Below, piece after piece: positions 29,181 through 43,300 of a stretch of DNA of 64,000 nucleotides. The notes below the pieces were generated by a model. It was not told the DNA's origin. It saw only the letters and a program-made list of their open reading frames with translations, and did not search any database. The stretch is taken from contig JAMKCF010000008.1 in NCBI GenBank assembly GCA_023634235.1, positions 935,001 through 999,000 of the forward strand, written 5' to 3'. Origin of the DNA: Pisaster brevispinus. Its lineage: Eukaryota; Echinodermata; Asteroidea; Forcipulatida; Asteriidae. The first letter of the stretch is position 1, and each line of letters opens with the position of its first letter. A program made the position numbers and the translations under genes.

Positions 29181-31359
29181 ACAGCCCTCATTAGCCACCT
29201 CATTATCATGCTGATAATGGTTGAATCACAGTGTCGTCAAAACATGATGTTTGTAGCAAGTTACAACAAACTAGTCTTAGTCTACTCAGTCAGTCATTCC
29301 CTGCCACTCCTCTACATATGCTCAAATCAATTTAAGAGCTGTGTTTTCTCTTCTTCTTCTTGTACTGAAAAGTGAAAGTCAAACAAGGAAGAGTCTCAAT
29401 CAAAAGAAAACAACCACACAGCAGTTATGACACATTATCCGTTTCCTTCCGCTATTCTCTAACAATAGGCAGTGTCAGTGGAAACAAAATGTACAGCATA
29501 AATTTATTTACACCCATCAATGGTAACTATGGTGAACATCGCATCCATGGATGGGTGTTAATTTGTTTCTTACAAGTTACACAAGTTCTCTTTGCACTTG
29601 CAGATGAACAATTTATCCTGTGGAACTTACACGATAAAGAACACTTGGGCTTCAACGATGAAATCAAACCAACTGTATCTTCTACCTACGCGAATTAACT
29701 GCTCGCACAAAATGAGTGTCATTAAAATGAAGATCATCGATAAAAGTCCACAACTAACTAATGTCATCGATTTTTTTTAGATCAGAGTTTACAACGACTA
29801 TACCGCCCTCAATATGTCAACTATGTCCAGTTGGCCAGCGCGCAACAACCAACAACCACACGCCTCACACACCAAACGCACGTGTGTGCAGATGCAGCAA
29901 AACGTCACAACAAATGTACTCTTGATCCTGTGTAAGAACTTGTAAGTAATTGTAAATCTAAGTTGTTTTTGTGAGCTAATTGACTATAATAGCCCCGTTT
30001 ATTTGACCCGTTAATGAAAGTAATTGAATTTATGATGTTCATTTTTCCTCTTTTGGGAAGTTATGACTAAATCTAATTCTAAATAAGTATAAATCTAAAG
30101 TTGTCCGGAAACAGGGCACAAAGTTTATGAACGTGAAACTGAAATGTTGTTAATGTTGGGCGCAATCTTTTAATTGGAGTTATCCTTTTTTGAAATTCGC
30201 GCAATGTGCCATTTTGTGACGGCGCAAACTTTGTTTCCTTGTATGATTTTAAAATTGGCGCAGCAGGATAGCTCAGGGCGCAAACTTTGAACACCGCGCG
30301 ATCTTTGTTGTTCAACCATAATTCTCACCAATTGTCTTGAAATAAACGCTATTTATTATTATTGTTACGAAGGAAATATACGTTAAAAAGGTATTAAGTT
30401 CAAAGTAGTATTCTGCTGGATTTTAAATTCTGGCTGAAGTGATACTTTCGTTCAAAAACTTGGGAAGAATGTAGAGAAATGGGTCTGCTCACGAACTATG
30501 GAGTATATTATTATTTAACCTAAACTTTAATTAAGTTCAAATCACAGGACAATACCGCTCGCTTGCAGGAATGCAGATTCTCGTGTCTACTGTCGGTAAC
30601 TTGTTGATAAACTTTCTGTTAAAATAGGAAAACAGATTTGAAAATTTGTTTGCAAGACAAATGCATCCCATTTTTGTTTGTTTGGTTTGTTTGTTTGTTT
30701 GTTTGTTTTTTCAGACTGGCGATGACAACAACCACGCCAACAACAAATAGAAGCAGTCGCCTCCGTGCCGTGTCAATGTCGTGCCTCAGCCGCGCAATTT
30801 TTATTTCTGAGGGCAAACTTTAGTTCAAAAATTGCACGTGTGCATATTGTAAAATTGGCTAGCACAAATTGTTTAAAAGATTGCACTCAACATTAATACT
30901 AAACTAATAGTTCATAATGTACTATTTGCTAAGTCTATACTACACTTCTTCAACTTGCATTAATCTTAACCCACAATTCTGGATCATTATAGACTGAAGG
31001 GTTACGAGTCATCTCACACTCATTTCTTCAAGCTGTTTCTGTCACTGGCGGACTATGACCAGATTTGCCCTGATTTTTATACCTTTATTTAAAAAATAGA
31101 TGCACAAATTTTAATAAGTAGACAGATTTGATCTCCATTTGTGTAACATAGAACATCAATTTCAGCATCAATCAATTGAAAACATTTTGCAGAAAAAATG
31201 AAAAAATAAGAAAAAAAGGTCCTTCTGTACAATATTGTTTTATTTGTATAGTGGAAAATTCAATTAACTGTTTCAAATTTTATTTAAAATGTCAATTTCA
31301 CCGCTGAATATTGATTATATCTAGATATTCCATGAGTACGCTGCATAACTGTTCTCAAC
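29150..31359. other. Head-to-head intergenic region TMEM64 / TDRD12
   Basis: Holds the promoters of both genes. A less AT-rich, CA-rich stretch lies at 29820-29890. A decayed dispersed repeat occupies ~30090-30500. A GTTT/TTTG microsatellite lies at about 30675-30710. Plus-strand open frames at 29115-29375 and 29372-29698 have no recognisable protein and no supporting splice sites. Confidence 0.5.
30090..30500. repeat. Decayed dispersed repeat related to 57486-58740
   Basis: Shares GCAAACTTTGAACACCGC, CAACCATAATTCTCAC and AGTATTCTGCTGGATTTTAA-like strings, in the same order, with the 57.5-58.75 kb cluster. Interrupted and without coding potential here. Confidence 0.65.
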
Positions 31360-34300
31360 ATGGCTCCAATTGACGTTACAATATTAAAGGTAAGTCTGTT
31401 ACATTCTGTTATAATATTTGGACATATTGGACGGACATAATACTTATAATAGATTTGATTGGTTTCTGACTCTCTGTAGCGACTATAAATACTGTGTAAG
31501 AGTTTAGCTTGACATTCGAAGTTCAGTGTTGTTGGCAAGTACAGTAAGCATTTAATGTTAAACTTATTCATTCCCTCATCAAATAATTTCTAAATATATT
31601 GTTAAAATGTTTGGTATAAAGCTTTTTTCTGTAGCTCATTCAGACCAACAATGCAGATGCCTCATTAGCAGGCAGGATGTTCGTCCTACTTTAATTGGAT
31701 ATTTTCCAATTTGTTGCTTTAGAAAAATCTGGAAATTATTTGTAAAAAGCCTAAAAAGACTATCAAAACCTTAAATAGTCAGCTCTAATTCTCAATAAAT
31801 CAAATGTCATAGACCAATTCATGATGCAGATACAGAACATGTCAATGTTCCTGATATCGTTACTGTGCTCCTTTCACTGTAACCCAAATATAAAATGGTA
31901 ACTTGCCAAATCTTTGTAATTTTGGTCATTAGGTGAATGATCCAAGTCATTTCTGGGCAAAGGAGGTACCAGGACCGAGCATGACACCCCAGGCCAGACA
32001 GTTTCTTCTCTTATGCCAAGATATTGATGAGTACTGTAGCTCTGATCAGTTTCACAGTATGCATGGTTACAATGCTAAGAAAGGAATGGTAGGTTGGGAG
32101 ATGACAGGGGGGAGCCTTCCATTTCAACAACTTTTTACAGCCACTTTTATAAGTGAATTGCATTAAATAGTAATGAAAGGATATTTTTTGTTTTCACCCA
32201 TACACTAATGTGTGATAAGCACTGTATGCTCAAATGATCAATCAACACAAAGATATTGCAACTTTGTTTCTGTCTAGATGATTATATATTTAAGATTTTG
32301 GTTGTAATCATTTAACTTCTTAGGTATGTCTTGTGAGAAAGATGCAAACTGATAATTGGTATCGAGCTCGAGTCACTAGCATCATACATCGGAAGTATCT
32401 GGAAGAGGCTAGGTGGGTTTTAGTCGTCAATTTCTGGTTTTTGTTAACATTATGTTTGAGAAGTGATGATTTTGAGTGTGTGAATAATGGATAGTAGATT
32501 GGTGGTATAGAGGCTCTATTTCTATGTGACATTACCAGTAGATGTTTTGGAAAATGAATAACTGGTAAATATGTTGCTTTCTTCCAGTTGTGTTTTATTG
32601 GACTATGGAGAATCAATCAGAGTTCCTACTAGCAGGTAAGACATTTCATCTCATCGTGTACTTGGTTCGCTTTTGTCTGCTGTGAATACCATGCAACTGC
32701 ACAGGAGCAAATTTCATGAAGGGCTATGATTGATCTGAAGCTGTGTATATTTTTTAATTGCTAATTAAGTTTGATGTCACAATACAAATCACTATGGCAA
32801 TATTGACAATTCATCTTAAGTTGAATCTTAGTGCTTTGTGAAATCAAGCTCTGGGTTATAGAACACATAATGTAAAACTACAGAATCCTCTATACTCTTA
32901 TTGCCTGTTGTAAAATGCTTTGCTTTGAAGGCTTTGTACGTACTTTAAGCTTTGGCAAAATGTTCAAACCTTTTTTTATATATTTTTTAATCGGTAAACA
33001 ACAATTAAAATTACCACCAGCTGCATTTGAAAGGGTCACTTAACAATAATAAACACAAAATTACAAAGATCATATCACAATAAGATTATAAAATTACAAT
33101 TAAAAAATAATAATTCAGACTAGGTATTTTACAATGAACAAGAATGTGTGTGATAACACATTAAAGTAAGGACATAGAGACAGAACTTTTGTTTGATTTT
33201 CTGTTCCTCTCTTTATATTTAATAATGGTAAGATTGGACATGTTGTGCAGAAGTTTAGAATTGATGTCATATTTGGAATATGAGAGAAGCTGTCTATGAT
33301 AGTTTGATTTCAAAAGTTCTTTTTCAGAAGTAACAAGTAAAGATGGTAGTATGACCAGATCAAAAGCTTCAGTGTTACTGTACTTCCTTCCAGGTAGAAT
33401 TTGACCCAAACTGATTTTGTTTATCTCATCAGGTTGCGCGACATTCCAGCCTCCTTTCTTAATGTACCATTTCAAGCGAGAGAGTATGCCCTCTATGGCC
33501 TCCTGCCACTCACTCTGAAAGTGTCCTTTGAGGATGATCGGGCAACTATGCAGTAAGTCTTTACTTTCTTTGTATGATTGAACCCTTGATTTGATTAGTT
33601 TCAATTTATATAGGAAGCTGCCAGTCACAAGGCCACTCAAGGTGATGGCTATAAAGTAGGAAAGGGTATAAAAGAGGAAATCGGAAGCTTGATGAGTAGC
33701 ACTGAGTGTTAGCTTTGAGGACAGCTACAGAACAAGGATGTGAACTTGTAGATTTCTGCAACTTACTTTTGCAAAGCTTTGTGTTTTCCTTTAAAGTTCA
33801 ACAGCCTGAAGCTGTGTATATACGCACAGAGATTACTAGTGTGCTCATCGTCGCCTTCATGTTTCTATGGAGATGAAGTTGCAAACTGTTTTTGATTTAT
33901 TTCCAGACCAGCCACAAAATGGGACACAGCAGCAGTTGAGTTCTTTGAAGAGATGTTGGCAGGTTAGAAAATATTGACAACCTTTACAAAGAAATAGTGG
34001 TTTTGAGAAGAACTGGGGCTGACAGGGTTTGCTTGGAATTTTTACAGTGACTAGCAAGTTGGACCTGCTAGCTTGTCAATTAATTGATCTGTCAGTTTTT
34101 CCAGTGGTCCATATTGTAAGGTTTCTTTTCAACATTGTCTTTTATGTGGATCTTGAATATTTATTAAATATCAGTGGTTCTTATGTAGCAATTAAAATCA
34201 ATAAACTAACCAGCCAAACCACTTGGAGAGAATTTTGACTGGTCCTCTGGTGTTTTACCTGGCATTCAGCCAGCGAACCCCTGCTTGGGAGAACGCTGGT

Positions 34301-37300
34301 TAAGATAATGCCACATGTTGGAAATTTAAACTATGCTCATCGTGAATTTTAGGCTTGATTTATTTTGAGTGTGACTAGTGTCATTTTTTTTTCTTTAGGT
34401 AAATCAGCCAAGGTTGATGTTCACCACACAAGAGAGGACAGTGTATCTCTAGTCACACTCTATGTTAGTGTGGATCTAAATCAGGTAGAATTCAAATCAC
34501 AACTCAAATTCTTTTGCATTGTTGTATCTGAATAGATTCATCATGTAGCTTGCAACAAATGTGAAGGAAGTTGCAAAATGAATACATACATGGTTTCAGG
34601 AATGTCACTTTCTAACACTTGTAGCTTAAGCTTCATTCACAATTACTGGTCTTGAAGACAAAGGAGAATAATCTTAGTGTGTTAGATCAGATAAGATAAG
34701 AAACTGGCTGAGTTAGAAGACTAGAACCTCCGTCTTGATTTGTCTGAAATGATTTCTCATCTTCAGGTGAATGTGAATGAGGAATTATTGAAGCTAGACT
34801 ATGCAACTAAAGGAGATGTATCTTTGATTCTTGATGGTGAGTAAATAAAAGAGCTAACCATGGAATGATTTCATAAAACTGTTAAGCAAAGAGAGGTTTT
34901 GCTAAGAGCAGAATCTGGGTTACCAGCTAAACACTGTAATATTTGTGACTGGCTCCCTGCTTAATTTTGCTTAGTAAACAAATTGTTATGCAATAGTTTC
35001 TGCTTTATGGAATTGAGCCTTGATATTTTGCTGTGTTTTGAGGATGGGATGGATTTCATAATGTAGTTAATAAACAACAGTTAGTATGAGTCACAAATGC
35101 TATACTTTAGTTCTTTGACTCAAGTTTAATGGAAGTACTTTTCTAATAATCATTTTATGTGACATTGAATATTGTGGTGACAATCACACTGTTTGTTATA
35201 TTAATTACATAATTACTTTTGAAAGCAAAAACCCAGCTTAAATTGTTATGTGTTCTGTTGTTTTAGGTTCAATTTCCCTGACACCAGAGAAAACAGCATC
35301 ACCAAGAGGGTCTAGTACAAGACAATCTCTGTCTCCAAACAGTGAATCTGATGTCCAATCTACAACAGACAGAGAGAGTGTCTCCAGTCTGCATACATCT
35401 CCAGTGGCTTCAGATTCTGAGAGACTAAGGTTGAATTCAAAAACAACTCTGGGAGGAGTTTTAGGTCTGTCTTCACAAAAACACTCGCAGCAAGGTCAGC
35501 CTTCAACCACATCCCCAAAGCAACTACTATCTCACATGGTGGCAGTTAAGAAGAATACTAAGAAGACAGTTCAAGTGTCTCCATCAGCCAGAAACCAGTC
35601 CCCACAAACACTCACTAAGCTTTCTACCCAAAGTCTGCCATCAGCCAGAAACCAGTCCCCACAGTCACTTACTAAGCCACCATCCACAAACCATTCCTCT
35701 CAATCACTCACTAAGCTATCTTTCCAAAGTTTGCCAGAAACACCTGCTGGTCAAACCTCACCTGACATTAAACAACAACCAAGAGGAGCATCTGGTCTAA
35801 CATTGAAAACACCGTCACCAAAAGTTGTGCAAACCAACAATTCAGGTGCCACAAGACTTCCCTTTGCAGTTGGAGGTAAATTCTCTCTAATGCCTGAGGA
35901 AATTGATTCCCTAATGCCTGGAAGACCATTCTGCCCACCTGCAGTATTACCAAGTGTAAGACAAAAAGAGGAAAGGTAATTATCTATCTCTGTCTGCTTG
36001 ATCAATTTTGACTCGCTATTAAACAATATCTTGCTAGTCGTATAGACCCTTCTCTTACTGACACCACATTTCTACTGCAACACGGAAGGTCCGCCATGCT
36101 GGAGTACTATGCACATGTAGGATACGTGCACATAGTATGCCATCCAGCATTGCGTTTTGTAGCACATATTCCCACAGGTCTAGTTATGTGGCTATGGATT
36201 TGTATGTGTAAGTACTCCAGCGTGGCAAGTGATAAAATTGTGATGTCATCTGAGAAAAGTCTCTAGGAATCAAAAGCACTTTTGTAAAACTCATGTTTGA
36301 TCCAACAGGAAAAGTGGCTTCTCTTCGGATCCTGATTATTACAACTCCTCCTCTGATGAGCCCACTCAGTATATGACCCCTGTGAGGCCAACATTCAAGG
36401 TCACAGGCCAAAGGTCAGAGTCTTTTTATTGGTTGCAAACAGTAATGGTTGAAGTGCTAGTGCTATTTCAAAAAGTTCAGCAAAGACAATTTTGTAAAAT
36501 CTCCAAGCAACATAATATTGCGCTTGATTGTTAACAATACATTATTAAAATATTGAAAAGTGTCATACGTCTGCCACTGTTGAAGCTAGCTACTCCTGAA
36601 CTAGTCTGGGATCACTATAGTACCTGTAGTTTTATTTTACTATATTCTATCTAAAACTTTTGGAATTTACAATCTGAATGAAGGTTTCTGACATATCGTT
36701 AATATTTGTATTGCAATAATATCCTTTCTTTGTCAATATTGACATTTCTTTTAAATAACAGATGTGATGTACTCTTTTTGTTGTTCTTGGGTGTGTTATT
36801 TCAACAGACTTTTGAATCAAATTACTTCTGGAAGTAGAAAACCTTTGTCCACCATGGAGAAACAGGTGCATCGTCAATTAGTACAGCAGAATTCCGGTGT
36901 ACTAATCCATGGAGAGAGACCACCTGGACCAATGTTTACCATTGAAGAATCATTTTTCCCTGAGGCTATACTTCAGGTAATTAGGTTTTACAATTACCTT
37001 CTGTCATCCAAAGTAAACAAACTTGTAAAATCAATGTCAAACCTCCCTTTCATTAAACTCTAAGTTAATTTACCAAAGTGTGTCCATTTAGCTGTGAAGC
37101 CTATTTTCTGTTTCTATAGATTTGTCTTTGTTCATTTGATTAACTAATTTGCCTCCTTCTGCAGAAGCTGACCAAATTTGGATATCAGGGCCCTAGTGCC
37201 ATCCAAGCATACTCCTGGCCTTCTATCCTCAGAGGGAGGGATATGGTGGGTATATCCGCCCCCAGGACTGGGAAGAGCTTAGCATTCCTATTGCCATTAA

Positions 37301-40300
37301 TTGCACAGACAATGCAGCCAGTGACATATTCGTCATTACCACCAGGCAATGGGGTGAGTAGAAACAATGTTCATCAATCTTACTGTTATTGTGTTCCTCC
37401 CAAGTAGACGTGATCGTAGTTTCAGATGACTTTCTTGTCAAGTACAGTCTTTGAAGTTGGTGTTTGAAAATTATGAAATGAAATTCACATTAGAATTTTC
37501 AGATACTGTGTAAGTACATCCACAATACTGTGGATCTTGAGAACAACAGATGTCCCCACTTCACAACTAAGCTGAACCATTAAGTCTTGAAAAAACCTCC
37601 AGATGTCAACCATTACTCAATCCAATTCAACAACATCTAAAGCTGCTGCTCTCAATGACAAATCTATGTTTTCTTAAGTCTACCCTCCGCCACCTCCAGT
37701 CAAAACTCTTTCATTGAGTATTTTGGAGGAACAGTAACCAAGAACCAAGCTGAAGTTTTATATTTATTCCACCCAACCATTGTATGATTTGTTTTTAGCC
37801 TCTGGTGATCATTGTGTGTCCAAGATGGCGTAAAGCAGCTGAGGTGTATGACCAGTGTAAGAGATTTCTTCCATCTCAACGAGGCAGTAAAGTTATCTTA
37901 ATTCATGGTGGTGGGTCAGAGGAAGATCAAGAGGTATGTGAATGAGATGGGAGGGGATGATGATCTCTTGGTTATGTTGAATGGTTTAACCTGTTATGAG
38001 GAAAATGCTATGGCAGACTTTCCTTTTCATTTTGAAGGGAAAAAGTGATTTCTCAAGACATCGTCTAAGAGGTGTGTACCGTCTTGAGACACTTGATTCA
38101 TCCTTTCTTATTGTGATTTAAGGTTTTCTTATCTTTGTTTCATTAGGTTCAGTTGATGAATGGATGTAGTGTACTTGTTGCTACTTTACCTTGTTTGCTC
38201 AGAATGATCAAAGGAGAACATGCCAGCCTTCGAAGACTTAGTCACTTGGTAAATAATACTTACTCTTTTACAAAATAATTTCTGTTTTTAATAAGAAGTT
38301 AGTGCCATGTTGCTGAAGTTTCTATTCATCGTTCAACCTGTCTGTCCATACATTCTTGTTCCTGTTCACGTTCTGTTTGTCTGTCCATCACAAGCCCCGG
38401 CATCTAAAAATGCCATCATTCTTATTGAATTTTCTGCGTTGTGGAAAATGCATTTACTGTAACTTGTTTCATTCAAATCTCTTTGTTATGTATTGATTTG
38501 AAATTTTCATTAAGTATGATAATAAATGTGAATTGAAGTCATTACAACTATTTGAAAACAAAATATTTCCATTGATCGATGTGTTTGAGTAACTTTGGAA
38601 TTAAATTTGCAAACGTGTACTGATTGAGTTCTGCTGTGCTTCTTAATGTCCTACTTTTCTTGAAATCTTCTTGCAGGTCTTTGACGATGCAGACATTCTA
38701 TGTGAAGATTACACATCAGAGGTAAATGATTATCACTTCACTTGGTGCTTAATGCCTGCTTCTACATCTTCAAATATAACAGCACTCTTATTGTTTAAAA
38801 TCCAAACTGAACTGCGTTTACAGATAGGATCTAAGTTTGTAAATTCATAAAGCAATTAAAGCCCGATTCATATCTTACAAGAAGTGCGAAAGGGAAGCAT
38901 TTTTCCCTGTGTTCCAATTGGAAAATGGGGCGTATGTGATTGTTTACGTCAGGTAGATTTCGCATGAAGTATTAACCGGTCTTCAGTGCAAAAATATTAT
39001 ATGTATCAAGTAGTAAACCACAAGGGAAACTGACTGGGTAAATTTTAAATAATTTGGGTTTGAACAAAGACAAATTGACTGGAGCGGTACTTGAACCAAT
39101 GACCTCCGGATTAATGTACCGGCGCTCTACCAACTGAGCTATCCCTTCTTGTAGCCAGTATAATGATGCAATAGAGACAGTTCAAGTCTTGTGTGTGTTC
39201 AAATGTTAGGCCCTGTTTAAGTGCGCAATTTTCTTCCTTCACATGTTAAAAGCCTTGTGAATTGGAATGCAAGGCTCCCAAATATTGCTTAATCATTTTC
39301 AACTTGTCATCGTCTTTTCAATATTTTGTTATGAGCAGGTGAAGCAGTTGATGATTGACTACGGCTCCATGTTATCTATGAGTGACAGTATTCAGCGCAC
39401 TGCACCAAGACAACTGGTTCTTTTTGCATCACAATGGACCATGGCAATTGGATCATTTGTCAGGAGCTACATGTCGGATCCTATCGTTGCTTGTACATTC
39501 CCACTAGAGGCAGCAGTCTATGCAAGAGTTCGGCAGGTTAGAATTAGTGTCTTGCTTCTTATTGTACACCATAAAACGACCTAATACATTCAGATGGCCA
39601 AGTCATTGTCGTAATTTGGTTTTGACATCAAATTTGTAGAAGACGTGACAGCAAACTCAATTCCCAATATTAATTGAGACTAATGTTGTGACATTTGACA
39701 CTGTCTTCATGTTTGTAGGTTGTGTTGAAGGTTGAGCCAGACGGGAGAGCAGCTCTTGTCCGATCACTTCTTGAATCAAGATCAGGACGAATAGTCATCT
39801 TCACTAATAAAAAGGAAGATGCACAAAAGCTTCAACAGGTAGGTTTTATAAAACATTGCAGTGAATTCCTCTTTCATACCTAGCTCCTTAAACTCAAATT
39901 AAAACACAAATTTGTAGGTTTGCTAAAACATTCCAAGAGGTGAGCTTCAGAAGTTTGTCTTCAAGAAATGAGTTCCTATTGATGTTGTGTCTTACCAAGT
40001 AACAAGGGGAAGGGGAACCTGACTTGGTAAATGTTGAAATAATGAAGAACGAAGAACCTTTGCTTTAACTACCATCTGAGCTTTGCGGTCTATCTATTTT
40101 GTAAGTATCTTTGTTCGGGAATGTCTTATTAGAGATATTTGTTGACTGTGCCTTGAGGCAAACAATGCTGTGATGATACTTGGACTGATTGATTGTTTTA
40201 CAGCTTCTCTTGAGTGGTTACTGCTATTACACATTGCTAGCTTTCAAGGATATGCCAAGACATCATTTAGAGGCAGTCATGAAAGAATGGCATACAGAAC

Positions 40301-43300
40301 ATAAACAAGACTCTCTTCCAATTTTGGGTAAGTAGAAATCAATGATGTTGTTTCTGACTGAGTGACTATTTGATTGTATTTCTTATCTTTGTTGTGAGAC
40401 TTTTTTATTTGCCTGATTCCACCTTCCTCCTCTTCATCTTCCGTCCATCCTTTCTGGTTGCAGTTTGTACCGATGATGCATGTCAAGACTTGGGTATTAC
40501 TGATGCCAGTACAGTTGTCCATTTTGACTTCCCTCCGTCTAAACAGAAGTTTGGTCAACGCCTTAGCACAATGATGGACCATTTCTCATCACAGCTTGAA
40601 GTGGTAAGCAGATCTGGGATGTAGTTCAGTCAGACTGGGATGTACTGAATTCTCTTACCATACAATTCAGCCAAAGAAATGAACTGTTTGATTCAGGATA
40701 AAAACCACCATGATTTTTATTTTAGTTTATCAGAATTGAGTTTATAAACAAATGTAGTCCCATTTGAAAGATTGAAGAAGTAGCTGTTGAGGATGTGATG
40801 TTGCCGGCTTTCCTCACAGAAGACGAGGAAACTTCTATATAACCATTCATTACATAAGTCCTAATTAATTACTTGAATGTCTTTCCACACAGAGTAATGT
40901 GTCAGATTGCAAGTCAATTCTTCTCATGTCCAAGAAGCACACCATGCATACCCCTGGACTTGCTAATCTCCTGAACAGGTGCAGTTTTACTGTACCTACC
41001 TTGCTGAAAGTGGAAGAGGCCATAATGGTAAGTTTCCTCTGCATTCTTAGCATATACCACTTTGTAGAAAGAGGTGTTTAAAGTATGCAAATGACTGAGG
41101 GGAAATCTGAACTGTACCACTTCAGGCATGTAGGTGATGTATTTTTAGAAATGAATTTGATATCCTCAAAGATCTCCACTGGCTCCCGATACCAAAACGG
41201 ATTGAGTACAAGGTCCTCACACTAGTCTTTAAAGCTCTTCACGACTTGGCACCCACCTACATCTAAGATCTTCTTCAAATAAGGCACTGTCATTATCTTC
41301 TCCGTTCTGCTGCCTCAACCCGACTCGTACCTACATCTCGTACCACCCACTATGGTGACCGTGCATTTTCTCACATTGCACCAGTTTTATGGAACAAGCT
41401 ACCGAACGACATCAGAAACACTCACTCTCTCAACATATTTCAAACTCATATCAAGAAACGTCTGTTTACCCCAAGTTATTAACATTCCTGTTTTGGTGTA
41501 ATTTTTCTGTAGAGAGCTTGATACTCTTGTAGTATCTTTTCTGTAGCGTTGATATTATTATTATTATATGTTCAGCCTGAACACCCTTGTTTTCACTTCA
41601 ATATTGCGTTGCTGATATTGACCTTAGGATTTCTTTCTCGGTTATAGGAGAAGGAAGTGGGCAAGAAATCCAAGTCTCTTTGTCACCAACTCAAGGCGTT
41701 TGGGAGGTGCAGGTATGTATCTTAGCAACCAAACCAAATGACACACAATGATGACAACATTTGTTGGTAAGACATATTGGAAGGTTCCAGTTAAAGAATG
41801 ACTGACATGTCACGGTATTGTCTGAATAAAGTTTATTTGATGATGCCCTTCATGTTCTGATTATTTTGTCTTGTAGGGATGAGAAATTCTGTACAGGGCG
41901 TCATCGGGTGTTTTCTGATGTAGATACACCTGGTTGCCAAGCTTACCACATTCATCTGCCATCATCAGGTATTGTGAAGGTGAGTTGACAAGTTGATTTT
42001 CAGTTAGAATCTTACATTTTTGAATTTGGTCATTCCCTTTCTGTTAACTACATCCAACATGAAACAGTTCAATGTGCTTTTACCACAGCTACAAAGTAGT
42101 TGAGCAGAAGTTGCGCTAACCTTAACATTGTTATTGAAATGCTCAATTAAAAATTGTGTCCATACTTTGACAGATTTTAGTCACCCACGTTGTAGATGCT
42201 TCAATCTTCTATGCTCGTGTACTGGAGTATCGTAATACTGAAGCCAGTGATGCTGTTGCCATGCCAACTACACATCTTGACCTTGCCTTCGACCTTGCTT
42301 CGTGGTTCAGCGATGCAAACCACAAGGAATCGTGTAGCTCTCCTATGGCTGGTGACCTTTGTGTGATTGAAGATGGGCAGCACGTCTATCATAGGGTTAG
42401 AGTGCAAAGGTCAAAGAGGACAGGAAGTTCAATGTTTGAAGAAGAAAAAGAGGTGGGTTAATATTTCTTTTTTATTTTAACTCAATTAACTTTAACTGAG
42501 AAGTGTGTCGTGAATAGTCATAATTTACAACATTTTTTTATGATTTCTTTATTAACTCTTACCATCCCGAATCCTTCCATATCGTCTTTGCCAAATGGAA
42601 AGATTCAGAAGGACTGGAGGCAGGGGGCCCTAATAAACAACTGCTTATCACTGGGGCTTCAGGCATTCCACTTTTAAATCTTTTAAAATCTAAATCCAAA
42701 CAATTTGGTGTGGAGTGACATAGGAGATGAGGATTTTGGAGGGTTGAGGTCGCCTGTAGTTAAAAAGGCCCTGGCAGTAAGGTTCAATGATGGTTAGAAT
42801 GTGATTGATGTAAGTTACTACTCATGTACTTGCCAGCGTTGTTTGTGTACTGAGATGGTTCTATGTTGGATGTCTAATGTGAGGGACAAATACTAATAAT
42901 AATAATACAGAGCATTTATATGGCACTCTAACTAACGAAACAACAAGCAAAAAGAGGAATATAAACAGAATAACCAAAGCACATCAACTAGACAAGTAAG
43001 TTTTGAGAGATTTGTTGAAAGCTGCTAGTGAGCTTGAATGGCAGATACTGTTGGGTAAATTTGTTCCAGAGTGAGTTTTAGGGCAGCAGCATGGAATCGT
43101 TTGCCACCAGTGTTAATATGGTGGAATGTTATGTAATATAATATTATGACTGACAAATGTCCCCTGTCCACTGGCGTTTATGTTAAGGCCCATACTAAGC
43201 AATATCCTTTACACATTCCTTGTTATATTTCCTGTGTTCAGGTACAATATGTTGATCAGGGAAGGAAAGAGCGGGTACCAGTCAGTAAGCTTCTGAGACT

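Noticed and set aside
29115..29698. Plus-strand frames of 86 and 108 aa between TMEM64 and TDRD12
   Set aside because: No recognisable domain; the first begins inside the palindrome; no convincing splice sites.
33161..33640. 159-aa minus-strand frame
   Set aside because: It is the antisense shadow of the TDRD12 exon 33433-33552, whose sense translation fits the Tudor 1 region and splices in phase.
39080..39145. A real tRNA gene on the minus strand
   Set aside because: A and B boxes are present but the acceptor stem does not pair and the same body sequence follows at several other sites, so it is a SINE.
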